Notes: generated by a model from the letters alone, not told the origin. Counted from the first letter of the stretch, positions 55,868-63,951 are shown. The stretch: DNA of 64,000 nt from Bacteroidota bacterium (GCA_025363385.1 JANYEA010000144.1:1-64000); one strand, 5' to 3'. Numbers and translations are program-made.

Positions 55868-57979
55868 TTAATTCAGTTCTAATTGAACCAGTTGTCCTTT
55901 GTTAATTAATTGTCCGGCTACAATTGATTGCGACCCAACTTTTCCCGATCCTCTTACATGTAAGCGTAAGCCTATATTCTCACAGATATAAACAGCGTCT
56001 TTCAAACCCATTCCTTTTAATTCAGGCATTGTTTTATCATCTACCGTTTTTGAATAGGCCACCATATTTTTAGGGTCGCCATAGATATTTGTCCATGATG
56101 CATTATTACTCGAATCGCGCATATTCATTTTCAAAAAAGACATCACTCTTGTTATGTCTTTTTTATAACCTGCATATTGAAGCATGGCACTATCTGCTTT
56201 AAATAATTTTAAAGCAGGGCTGTTATTACTTTTTACATAAGTGCTAAATAATCTATCAGAAATCTCTTTAAAAACAGTTCCAGCAATAGCTGCTCCAAAA
56301 TATACTTTAGCGTGGGGTTTATTTTTAATAACTACAATACAGGTATACTGTGGATTATCAGCAGGAAAATAACCTGCAAATGAAGATTGAAAAATCCTTT
56401 CAGAATAACCCATTTTCCCATTGGCCATTAATGCTGTACCTGTTTTACCTGCTACAGGATATAAACTATTTTTAAAAACTTCTTTAGCCGTACCAGCTAT
56501 GCAAACACCTTCTAAACAAGACTGTAACATTTTTAAAGTTTGATCACTACAAACTTTTTCCCTTAAAACAGTTGGCTCAATATTTTTCAACACTACCCCC
56601 TCTTCTTTGATAGAAGAAATTAAATAAGGGCGCATCATTTTTCCATGATTGGCAACTGCATTATATAAAGTCAAAGTTTGCAAAGGAGTAACCTGAAGGT
56701 TATACCCAAAAGCCATCCAGGGCAATGCTGTTGGAACCCATCTCTTTTCATTTGGTTTAAAAATATCAGGGCGCGCTTCTCCAACTATATCAACTCCAGA
56801 AACAGAATCCATATGCATTCTAGAGAGTGCATGTACAAATTGAGAAGGATGGGCAGCGTATGCATTATTTGCTAATTTAGCCATCCCCACATTTGAACTT
56901 AATTCAAAAGCTTGTTTCACAGTTACCCCTCTATGGCCAGATTGTTCGGCATCAAACACAGTTAAACCACCAACTTTCCAAGTTCCTCCTTCCAGATCAA
57001 CAATATCGTCTAACGTTACTTTTTTATCATCTAACAAAGCCATCAAGGTTGCTAATTTAAAAGTTGAACCAGGTTCTGATCTGGTAGTGATTGCATAGTT
57101 CAAATCTTCACTATAGCTTCCGTTGTTTTGTTTACCTAAATTCGCAATGGCCTTTATTTTTCCCGTCTTTGTTTCCATTACAATAGCACATCCGTGTTCT
57201 GCTTCATTTTTTTCCATCATCTTCATCAAGGCATTCTCAGTGATCTCTTGAATAAATACATCGATGGTGCTTACAATATCCTTACCTGTTTCAGGTTCAA
57301 TAATGTAATCGTCTGTAATAGGAACTTTTACCCCACCGGCGATGGTGCGAACCCATTGTTTTCCTTCTCTACCTTTTAAAATACTATCGTAGGTTTTTTC
57401 CAAACCTACTTTTGAAGATTCACGATCAAGACCAACTGTTCTAAAAGCGAGTATACCATAGGGATTCAGACGAATATTTCTTTCGTTCACAATCAAGCCA
57501 CTCTTATATCTTCCTTCTTTGAACAAAGGAAAATTGCGCAATTGCTCGTATTCCCTGTAAGTGGTTTTTTTATGTAATTCAAAATAGGCTTCGTTTTCGC
57601 GATATGCCTGGCGCAACATTTTTTTGTAAGAATCCTGCGATTGATCTTTAAATAGTTCGGATAGATAAAAAGAAAGTGAGTCGATATTATCTCTGAAATG
57701 CACACCCGATTTTTCGTGCAGGTATTCTACCCTGAAGTCAATAAACAAATCAAACTGAGGAATGCTGGTGCTAAGCATTTGACCATCTTCACTAAAGATG
57801 GTACCACGTTCTGCTTCAATAGAATCTATGTGCTGGTGCAGGCTATCGCTCATGCTTCTCCAATGAGCGCCTTGTACTTGTTGAATATAAATTGCCTTTC
57901 CGAAGATAGCGATGCAGGCCACTATCACCAGCAGGTAGCTGAGATAGACCCTCCAAAGTATGTCGCGTTTTACTTCCAT
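55868..57979 (-). CDS. ftsI: Septal peptidoglycan transpeptidase FtsI (PBP3) with PASTA domain
   Basis: A 703-residue class B penicillin-binding protein. One N-terminal helix (about 10-32), a dimerisation domain, then the transpeptidase with SxxK at Ser305-Lys308 (GSTFK), SxN at Ser361-Asn363 (SSN) and KTGT in VAGKTGTALM. A C-terminal PASTA domain (about 640-703, MPELKGMGLKDAVYI) is present, unlike in E. coli FtsI. It partners with FtsW downstream. Confidence 0.95.
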   Translation of the reverse strand: MEVKRDILWRVYLSYLLVIVACIAIFGKAIYIQQVQGAHWRSMSDSLHQHIDSIEAERGTIFSEDGQMLSTSIPQFDLFIDFRVEYLHEKSGVHFRDNIDSLSFYLSELFKDQSQDSYKKMLRQAYRENEAYFELHKKTTYREYEQLRNFPLFKEGRYKSGLIVNERNIRLNPYGILAFRTVGLDRESSKVGLEKTYDSILKGREGKQWVRTIAGGVKVPITDDYIIEPETGKDIVSTIDVFIQEITENALMKMMEKNEAEHGCAIVMETKTGKIKAIANLGKQNNGSYSEDLNYAITTRSEPGSTFKLATLMALLDDKKVTLDDIVDLEGGTWKVGGLTVFDAEQSGHRGVTVKQAFELSSNVGMAKLANNAYAAHPSQFVHALSRMHMDSVSGVDIVGEARPDIFKPNEKRWVPTALPWMAFGYNLQVTPLQTLTLYNAVANHGKMMRPYLISSIKEEGVVLKNIEPTVLREKVCSDQTLKMLQSCLEGVCIAGTAKEVFKNSLYPVAGKTGTALMANGKMGYSERIFQSSFAGYFPADNPQYTCIVVIKNKPHAKVYFGAAIAGTVFKEISDRLFSTYVKSNNSPALKLFKADSAMLQYAGYKKDITRVMSFLKMNMRDSSNNASWTNIYGDPKNMVAYSKTVDDKTMPELKGMGLKDAVYICENIGLRLHVRGSGKVGSQSIVAGQLINKGQLVQLELN

Positions 57980-58020
57980 GATAGCACCTATTATTTCAAT
58001 GTCAAGCTTTCAAAAACTTC

Positions 58021-58083
58021 TCACCCCTCACTCCTCATTCCTCACTCCTCACTTCTCACTCCTCACTCCTCACACCTCACTTC
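58021..58083 (-). repeat. GTGAGRA heptamer array D (decayed), at the 3' end of ftsL
   Basis: Nine units with several substitutions (TCACCCC, TCATTCC, TCACACC among TCACTYC). The unit at 58077-58083 holds the final codons and TGA stop of ftsL. No REP-like element follows before ftsI. It is the most degenerate array. Confidence 0.85.
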
Positions 58084-58397
58084 AACCTCTGCGGCGTTTC
58101 TCTACTTATCTTCAAACCCAATGGTGATGCGGCTTTTAACACTTCTACTTCCTCACTCTTAAACATCACTTCGCTTTTCAGTGTCTTATATTCGAATTGT
58201 AATTCCTTCAGATCTTTATTGGTAGCATTGATCTTACGTACTATTCTATCCGCATTGTGACCATTTGCGATGTACAATACAGTTAGTGCTGTTAGAAATA
58301 AAAAAAATGGAATGTTCTTTACGATCCACTGATAACTGAACAAACCCTTTAAAGGATTCCAGTTACCAGCTGCGGTATTCTTTACCTGCTCTGCCAT
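58077..58397 (-). CDS. ftsL: FtsL-like division protein
   Basis: A 106-residue bitopic protein. The single helix (about 28-48, IPFFLFLTALTVLYIAN) is followed by a leucine-zipper-like periplasmic coiled coil (about 52-95), matching the FtsL_2 family of Bacteroidota. The ATG at 58397 is chosen; the frame is open from a TTG at 58427. Its stop codon and last residues are encoded by a heptamer unit. It bridges FtsQ and FtsI/FtsW. Confidence 0.88.
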   Translation of the reverse strand: MAEQVKNTAAGNWNPLKGLFSYQWIVKNIPFFLFLTALTVLYIANGHNADRIVRKINATNKDLKELQFEYKTLKSEVMFKSEEVEVLKAASPLGLKISRETPQRLK

Positions 58398-58423
58398 TCG
58401 TTTTCGTTCTCGGGTACGGGTGA

Positions 58424-59374
58424 TCAATATCTTTCTGCCACTCTCAGCTTTGCACTTCTGCTTCTACTATTTCTCTTCAATTCTTCGTCGGCAGCAGTGA
58501 TCGGCTTTTTGGTAACTATTTTTAATATCCGTTCTTTTTCAACAGATAGTAACGGATGTTCTTCTACTTCTTCAAATGTTCCTTGCTTAAAAAAATTCTT
58601 CACCAGTCTATCTTCAATTGAATGAAATGTAATTACAGCAACCCTTCCGCCTATTTTCAATACTGAAGGAACCTGTTCTAACATTTCTCTTAGCGCACCC
58701 ATTTCATCATTCACTTCCATTCTAAGCGCTTGAAAAACCTGCGCCAGATATTTATGAGGATTACCTTTTACAACAGCACTTATCAAAGCTTTGAATTGAC
58801 CAATCGTTTGTGCAGGCAAATGTTTGCGCTGATGAACGATATGCTTTGCCAGTGTGATGGAATTCGTAACCTCGCCATATTTCTCAAAAAGTTTGTGCAG
58901 CTGTTGTTCACTATAGGTGCTAATAATATCTGCAGCAGATAGTGTTTGCCTGCGATCCATTCGCATATCGAGTGGACCATCAAACCGAATCGAAAAACCA
59001 CGATCACCTTCATCAAACTGATAACTACTTACACCCAAATCAGCGAGTATGCCATCCACTTTCTGCACTTTATGCAAACGCAAAAAGCGTTGGATATGTC
59101 GGAAGTTGGCAGGAACAAAAACAATGCGCTCATCCGCTGGTAAATTTTGCTTTGCATCAGCATCCTGATCAAAGGCATACAATCTGCCATTTTCATTGAG
59201 ACGTTCTAAAATCCCCCTACTATGTCCACCACCACCGAAAGTGCAATCCACATAAATACCATCAGGCTTAATGTTAAGTGCATCCATGCATTCGTAAAAC
59301 AAGACCGGCACATGATAATCGTTAGCCGAAGGGTGTTGATGTAATTCCGAACCTTTTTCACTGTTCTTACTCAT
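58424..59374 (-). CDS. rsmH: 16S rRNA (cytosine-1402-N4) methyltransferase RsmH (MraW)
   Basis: A 316-residue SAM-dependent methyltransferase. The domain starts YHVPVLFYECMDAL, the SAM loop is DCTFGGGGHSRGIL, then ILADLGVSSYQFD and AVITFHSIEDRLVKNFF. The ATG at 59374 lies 10 bp after the mraZ stop; in-frame starts further upstream would overlap mraZ. Length is standard. Confidence 0.96.
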   Translation of the reverse strand: MSKNSEKGSELHQHPSANDYHVPVLFYECMDALNIKPDGIYVDCTFGGGGHSRGILERLNENGRLYAFDQDADAKQNLPADERIVFVPANFRHIQRFLRLHKVQKVDGILADLGVSSYQFDEGDRGFSIRFDGPLDMRMDRRQTLSAADIISTYSEQQLHKLFEKYGEVTNSITLAKHIVHQRKHLPAQTIGQFKALISAVVKGNPHKYLAQVFQALRMEVNDEMGALREMLEQVPSVLKIGGRVAVITFHSIEDRLVKNFFKQGTFEEVEEHPLLSVEKERILKIVTKKPITAADEELKRNSRSRSAKLRVAERY

Positions 59375-59384
59375 AATCGGAATT

Positions 59385-59849
59385 TTAACCGTTTTTTTCA
59401 TCACCCTTCTCTTTCATTACTTCTGCAGCCAAGTCGCTAAATGCTTCTGGTGAAAAATCTTCAAAGAGCTGATTGTACTTAGCCGCATCCCAGATCTCAA
59501 AACGATCAAGGGCTGCCGCCAGAACAATATCCTTATTCAGTCCCGCGAACTCGCGAAGCGAAGCCGGTAACAACATCCTACCCGCATTATCCAGTTCAAT
59601 TTCAGTGGCTCCTCCCAAAAACTGACGACGGAATTGACGTACTTTCGGGTCGAAATCATTTAATTTACTGATCTTGGCAATAATGAGTTCCCAACTTTTC
59701 AATGGATATAACGTGAGACATTTTTCGAAACCACGGGCGAGGATGAATCGATCTTCCGCTTCAGGTAACTGTTTTTTCAGTCCACCCGGAAGCAGGAAGC
59801 GACCTTTCGCGTCTACCGTAGCTGCATATTCTCCGTGAAATCCTTGCAT
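59385..59849 (-). CDS. mraZ: Division/cell-wall cluster regulator MraZ
   Basis: A 154-residue protein with two AbrB-like half repeats: GEYAATVDAKGRFLLPGGLK (about 5-24) and ATEIELDNAGRMLLPASLRE (about 80-99). MraZ is a DNA-binding ring that represses its own operon in E. coli. The ATG at 59849 fits the family start MQGFHGEY. The frame extends upstream to 59945, but that part carries the operator repeats. First gene of the dcw operon. Confidence 0.96.
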   Translation of the reverse strand: MQGFHGEYAATVDAKGRFLLPGGLKKQLPEAEDRFILARGFEKCLTLYPLKSWELIIAKISKLNDFDPKVRQFRRQFLGGATEIELDNAGRMLLPASLREFAGLNKDIVLAAALDRFEIWDAAKYNQLFEDFSPEAFSDLAAEVMKEKGDEKNG

Positions 59850-59863
59850 TAGTGAATAAGTTT

Positions 59864-59908
59864 TTCCAAGTATTACCACTTGTTGACACAAAATAACACT
59901 TTTTCCCA
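59864..59908 (-). promoter_or_regulatory. Likely MraZ operator: five pentamers in 10-bp phase
   Basis: On the minus strand the pentamers TGGGA, TGTTA, TGTCA, TGGTA and TGGAA begin exactly every 10 bp (plus-strand positions 59904-59908, 59894-59898, 59884-59888, 59874-59878 and 59864-59868). E. coli MraZ binds TGGG-type direct repeats with 5-bp spacers, so the same spacing just before mraZ fits an autoregulatory operator. Confidence 0.7.
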
Positions 59909-59937
59909 CTTTTAATGGTGTTTTTAGCCGTTTGTAT

Positions 59938-60037
59938 TTATCCACAAGAAAAAAATGGCTAGAACTGAGATAGGGATGGCATTACAGTCATTTTAGCAGA
60001 AAAAGCATGTGCATGGAGTGTGAATTAGTGTGGATAA
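59938..60037. promoter_or_regulatory. Two inverted perfect DnaA boxes, mraZ/queA gap
   Basis: TTATCCACA at 59938-59946 and TGTGGATAA at 60029-60037 are both exact DnaA-box consensus matches, in opposite orientation with 82 bp between them. They lie in the divergent control region of mraZ and queA. Confidence 0.6.
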
Positions 60038-60061
60038 GCCCAATCTTTTCTAAATTTACCC

Positions 60062-61306
60062 ATGCATCCGAAAGACCTCCAGATCAAAAATTTCATTTAT
60101 GTTTTACCAGAGGAGCGCATTGCCAAGTACCCTTTGGCCAATCGTGATCAGGGTAAGCTATTGATTTACAACGATAAACAAATCCATGAATCGGTCTACC
60201 AGCAAATCGCTTCCGAGATTCCAACTAACAGTTTGCTATTGTTCAACAACACCAAAGTGGTGGAGGCACGCATCCTTTTTCAGAAAGCAACAGGGGCAAC
60301 CATAGAGATTTTCTGTTTAGAACCGGATGAACGATACCCTGATATTACCACAGCGATGCTGCAAAAAGGGAAGGTTTTCTGGAAATGTTTGGTTGGCGGG
60401 GCTAAAAAATGGAAGGAGCCGCAGATTGTAAAAGACATCCATATTAATGGAAGAAACATTTCATTGAGCGCGGAGAGAAAAGACCAAATTGCCGACTATT
60501 ATCTCATTGAATTTAACTGGGATGATCAAAGTATGGCGTTCGCTGAAATCCTGCACGCAACCGGTTTGATACCCTTACCCCCTTACCTGAATCGGAATGC
60601 CGAAACAAGTGATCTGGAAAGGTATCAAACCATTTATGCCAAATTCGATGGTTCTGTGGCAGCACCCACTGCAGGATTACATTTTACAGAAGCAGTTTTT
60701 GAGATCCTGGATGCAAAAAATATTGAAAGAGCTTACCTCACATTACACGTGGGTGCCGGCACTTTTAAACCAGTGAAAGCAGAAAAAATGGATGAGCATG
60801 AAATGCACGCAGAGTTTATAGAAGTAAGCGAGGCCTTGATTCAAAAAATCATCTCAAAATTAAACGACCCAATTATTCCCGTAGGTACCACTTCCATGCG
60901 CACAATTGAATCTTTGTATTGGTTGGGTGTAAAAACAATTTTGAATCGTGCTATTCCATTACATGAATTGGTCATCAATCAATGGGACCCCTACGAATTA
61001 GATGCAGCAGGTATTTCAGTAAGCTCTGCATTACAAGCACTCATTTCGTGGATGCAAAAAAATGAAATAGCATTATTAATCACAAAAACACAGATCATTA
61101 TTGCACCAGGCTATTCCTTTAAAATAGCCAACGCTTTAATCACCAATTTTCATCAGCCACAATCTACACTTCTCCTATTAGTATCTGCCCTAATCGGTGA
61201 TGATTGGAAAAAAGTATACGAGTACGCCATGCAAAACGATTTCAGGTTTTTGAGTTATGGGGATGGGTGTTTACTTTGGAAGGGAAAAGAAGAAAGTGAG
61301 GAGTGA
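60062..61306 (+). CDS. queA: S-adenosylmethionine:tRNA ribosyltransferase-isomerase (QueA)
   Basis: A 414-residue enzyme making epoxyqueuosine in tRNA. The family motifs RDQGKLLIY (about 27-35), [24 protein letters not shown] and [13 protein letters not shown] are intact. It is about 60 residues longer than E. coli QueA. Its last codons (SEE-stop) and TGA are formed by the first units of a heptamer array, so the array supplies the actual terminus. Divergent from mraZ. Confidence 0.94.
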   Translation: MHPKDLQIKNFIYVLPEERIAKYPLANRDQGKLLIYNDKQIHESVYQQIASEIPTNSLLLFNNTKVVEARILFQKATGATIEIFCLEPDERYPDITTAMLQKGKVFWKCLVGGAKKWKEPQIVKDIHINGRNISLSAERKDQIADYYLIEFNWDDQSMAFAEILHATGLIPLPPYLNRNAETSDLERYQTIYAKFDGSVAAPTAGLHFTEAVFEILDAKNIERAYLTLHVGAGTFKPVKAEKMDEHEMHAEFIEVSEALIQKIISKLNDPIIPVGTTSMRTIESLYWLGVKTILNRAIPLHELVINQWDPYELDAAGISVSSALQALISWMQKNEIALLITKTQIIIAPGYSFKIANALITNFHQPQSTLLLLVSALIGDDWKKVYEYAMQNDFRFLSYGDGCLLWKGKEESEE

Positions 61307-61421
61307 GAAGTGAGAAGTGAGAAGTGAGAAGTGAGGAGTGAGGAGTGAGAAGTGAGGAGTGAGAAGTGAGGAGTGAGAAGTGAGGAGTGAGGAGTGAGGA
61401 GTGAGGAGTGAGGAGTGAGGA
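61296..61421 (+). repeat. GTGAGRA heptamer array E, overlapping the queA stop
   Basis: Eighteen units, GTGAGGA or GTGAGAA. The queA TGA (61304-61306) lies within the second unit. A short A/T stretch separates it from the REP-like copy at 61438, the same order as at sprA, fabH and mraY. Confidence 0.95.
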
Positions 61422-61437
61422 ATATTTTTATTAAAGT

Positions 61438-61504
61438 ACACCTCATGCCGCTTGCGGATAGGAGGGGTAAGTCGAGCGTCTGAGCAATGACTGGGAGGTT
61501 GCTC
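61438..61504 (-). repeat. REP-like element R4 (left of the DUF559 remnant)
   Basis: A diverged copy in minus orientation: CCTC and GAGG arms around CCGC/GCGG (61448-61451 and 61454-61457), then a CGAGCG region and GGGAGGTTG. It aligns with the reverse complement of R5 over the whole length, so R4 and R5 are inverted copies. Confidence 0.8.
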
Positions 61505-61637
61505 TTTTAAATACTTTTTAAATTATTTTATTCTGAATAATTTTTGATTGTTTGATGCGTAATAAAATCGAATTGGTTTTTATACTTCTTCATGAAAACT
61601 AATAGAAAAAATAATTTGAAAAAAAATTGCACTATAG
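61505..61637. other. AT-rich interval between R4 and the DUF559 remnant
   Basis: No intact gene. An ATG at 61592 opens a Lys/Asn-rich start like those of DUF559 genes, but this frame stops at 61646-61648 and does not join the remnant's frame, consistent with decay. Confidence 0.5.
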
Positions 61638-61814
61638 AAAAAACTTAGAAACTCAGGGACTCCAGCTGAAGTATCACTATGGCAATATTTACAAAATAAA
61701 AAATTAGAAGGTAGAAAGTTTAGGCGCCAGCATAGTATTGGAAGCTATACCATAGATTTTTACTGTCCATCAGAAATGCTCGTTATTGAAATAGATGGAG
61801 AAGATTATTTTTGA
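61638..61814 (+). pseudogene. Decayed DUF559 (Vsr-like) endonuclease fragment
   Basis: About 58 residues match the DUF559 core: TPAEVSLWQYLQNKKLEGRK, the FRRQHSIGSYTIDFYCP segment and LVIEIDG, holding the Asp and Glu-x-Asp expected of this PD-(D/E)XK-type nuclease. The frame has no start (a stop lies at 61635-61637) and ends at a TGA just after EIDGEDYF, before the usual C-terminal half. It is bracketed by inverted REP-like copies. Confidence 0.75.
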
Positions 61815-61862
61815 GAGGAGGGGATAAAAAAGATTTCAAAAAAAAACAGCCAATCTGATTAG

Positions 61863-61935
61863 ATCAACCACCCCGCCCATCGCTAAACCGCTCGGGCTGC
61901 CCCTCCTATTCGCAAGCGAACATGAGGGGTGTTTC
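61863..61935 (+). repeat. REP-like element R5 (right of the DUF559 remnant)
   Basis: Starts TCAACCACCCC, then a GCTAAACCGCTCGGGC region, and a hairpin CCCCTC / GAGGGG (61900-61905 and 61924-61929) with inner TTCGC/GCGAA. Same architecture as R2 and R3 but a different hairpin core. It lies 17 bp beyond the stop of the minus-strand histidine kinase. Confidence 0.85.
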
Positions 61936-61952
61936 TAAGACAATCAAATCCT

Positions 61953-63284
61953 TTATGTAAGCTGCACTAGTGGCACTTCTATCGTAAACACACTTCCCTT
62001 TCCTAGTGTACTATCTACGCGCATTTTTCCTTTGTGGGCGTCGATTACTGTTTTTACATAACTCATACCCAAACCAAAACCTTTTACATTGTGTAAGTTG
62101 CCTGTATGAGCGCGATAGAATTTTTCGAATATGCGTTTCACAGTTTCTTTGCTCATGCCTATTCCATTATCTTCTATGCGAATAACAAGCAATTTTGTGG
62201 TGCTATGTGTGGAAACTTTTATAAGGATATTTTCGTTCGAATATTTGATAGCATTATCAATTAAATTTGATAATAAATTTGAGAAGTGAACTTCATCAAC
62301 TGAGATCAAATCATTTTTAGCATTAAAAAGTGTTTCCACTTTCCCATTCCTACTTTCTAACTGCAATTGATAATTCTCTAAAACCTGCCCCAGCATTTCG
62401 TGCAGGTGTATTTTACTTAAGTTAAGTTTCAACTCCTGACGATCCATCAAAGCCGCTTGTAGAATGGTTTCTACGTGTTTGTTCATCCGAACATTTTCTT
62501 CTTTGATGATGCTACGAAAATATTCCAGCTTTTCCGGATTGCTCAAGACCTTTTCATTTTTCAAAGCATCCACTGCTAAGGAAATTGTTGCCAGGGGTGT
62601 TTTAAATTCGTGTGTCATATTGTTGATGAAATCACTTTTTATTTCACTCAACTTCTTTTGATTCAATAATGAACGAACCGTTACATAGAATGCAGCGATG
62701 ATGATTAACATAAAAATTCCCGCACCCACAATTACCCATTCTAAAGAAGCCCAGATTTGTTGCTTATAATTTGGAATTATAACCACTAACTGTTCATAGG
62801 AAGCCTGATCATCCAATGTTACAGATTCATCCGGCAAAATGGGTATGATAAATTGTTTGTTATTTGCTGTATCCAAACTGGCAATGTCATAACCATTTGA
62901 TAACATTTCAATTTCAGGTACAGAAGAATAAATGGCAAACTCAAATTTTAAATGATGCCATTCATCAGTTAGAAACTCTTTTCGAAGTTTGGCAGACACT
63001 TCATCCACAGAAAATTTTTCCCCAATGGTCAGTGGCTTAATAATATGCAAATGAAAATCAGAATTGAACTCTCCCATGTGCATTTTCCTTGGGCGATTAC
63101 CTTGTCCGCTATATACTGTTTTAAATAAATCAGCCGCTACTTTTAAACCATTCGAACTTAACTTATTATTCAACTGCCCTTCCCTTACTTCAATCAGGTT
63201 ATTCAACCAAGAAGCCTGCAATAGTAATAATCCGAGCAACGATAAAGTGATCAGAATAATAATAATGGGGAAAGTTCGCTTCAT
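61953..63284 (-). CDS. Sensor histidine kinase
   Basis: A 443-residue kinase with two helices (about 5-27 and 178-200) around a periplasmic sensor of about 150 residues. The H-box is MTHEFKTPLATISLAVDAL (His about 228), N-box LLSNLIDNAIKYSN, G1 IRIEDNGIGMS and G2 VKGFGLGMSYVK. This type is usually followed by an OmpR-like regulator, but none is in the window. Its 3' end faces R5 and the DUF559 unit. Divergent from yqgE. Confidence 0.92.
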   Translation of the reverse strand: MKRTFPIIIILITLSLLGLLLLQASWLNNLIEVREGQLNNKLSSNGLKVAADLFKTVYSGQGNRPRKMHMGEFNSDFHLHIIKPLTIGEKFSVDEVSAKLRKEFLTDEWHHLKFEFAIYSSVPEIEMLSNGYDIASLDTANNKQFIIPILPDESVTLDDQASYEQLVVIIPNYKQQIWASLEWVIVGAGIFMLIIIAAFYVTVRSLLNQKKLSEIKSDFINNMTHEFKTPLATISLAVDALKNEKVLSNPEKLEYFRSIIKEENVRMNKHVETILQAALMDRQELKLNLSKIHLHEMLGQVLENYQLQLESRNGKVETLFNAKNDLISVDEVHFSNLLSNLIDNAIKYSNENILIKVSTHSTTKLLVIRIEDNGIGMSKETVKRIFEKFYRAHTGNLHNVKGFGLGMSYVKTVIDAHKGKMRVDSTLGKGSVFTIEVPLVQLT

Positions 63285-63402
63285 TGTTACAAATATAGTA
63301 GTTTGAAATCCACAGGAACACCAGACGAACTGTATTTATGAGCTTTTTAACGGGTGAAGAATATTTTTTGTAGTTAAATCGCTTTGTACTAATTTTTCAT
63401 AC

Positions 63403-63951
63403 ATGACAGTTCCGGAACCTGGCCAATTTCTGATTTCTGATCCTTTTCTGAAAGATCCAAACTTTCAAAGAACCGTTATTCTTTTATGCGATCATGAAGT
63501 TGAAGGCAGCTTTGGTTTTGTGCTGAATAAATTACACAATCAGGTACTGGGAGATTTAATTGAGTTATTAGAGGGGTGCAACTTCCCCGTATGTATTGGC
63601 GGACCAGTTCAAAAAGATTCCCTGCATTTTATTCATCGCAAACCAGATTTATTAGGAGGCACAGAACTGATTGATGGAATATTCTGGGGCGGCGATTTTG
63701 AAATGGTATTATCGCTCATTCTCTCCAAAGAATTGAACGAAGCGGACATTCGTTTTTTTATCGGCTATAGTGGATGGGGATCCGGACAATTAGCGGAGGA
63801 ACTTGCTGAAAAAACATGGATCACCAGAAACGCCACGCGCAGACTCGCATTCTATAAAAATATCAATGAAATTTGGAAAGAAGCATTGTATGATCTGGGC
63901 GGAGAATATCAGCAGATGATCAATTACCCTAAAGACCCGCAGTTAAATTAA
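63403..63951 (+). CDS. YqgE/AlgH family protein (DUF179)
   Basis: A 182-residue protein. The family motifs GQFLISDPFLKDPNFQRTVILLCDH (shortened here: residues 6-30), GSFGFVLNKL and FFIGYSGWGSGQL are clear. The molecular role of DUF179 proteins is unknown. ATG at 63403. Monocistronic as far as the window shows. Confidence 0.94.
   Translation: MTVPEPGQFLISDPFLKDPNFQRTVILLCDHEVEGSFGFVLNKLHNQVLGDLIELLEGCNFPVCIGGPVQKDSLHFIHRKPDLLGGTELIDGIFWGGDFEMVLSLILSKELNEADIRFFIGYSGWGSGQLAEELAEKTWITRNATRRLAFYKNINEIWKEALYDLGGEYQQMINYPKDPQLN

Noticed and set aside
61255-61446. Minus-strand frame with the same Ser/Leu/Thr/His repeat
   Set aside because: Antisense reading of heptamer array E and the queA end.
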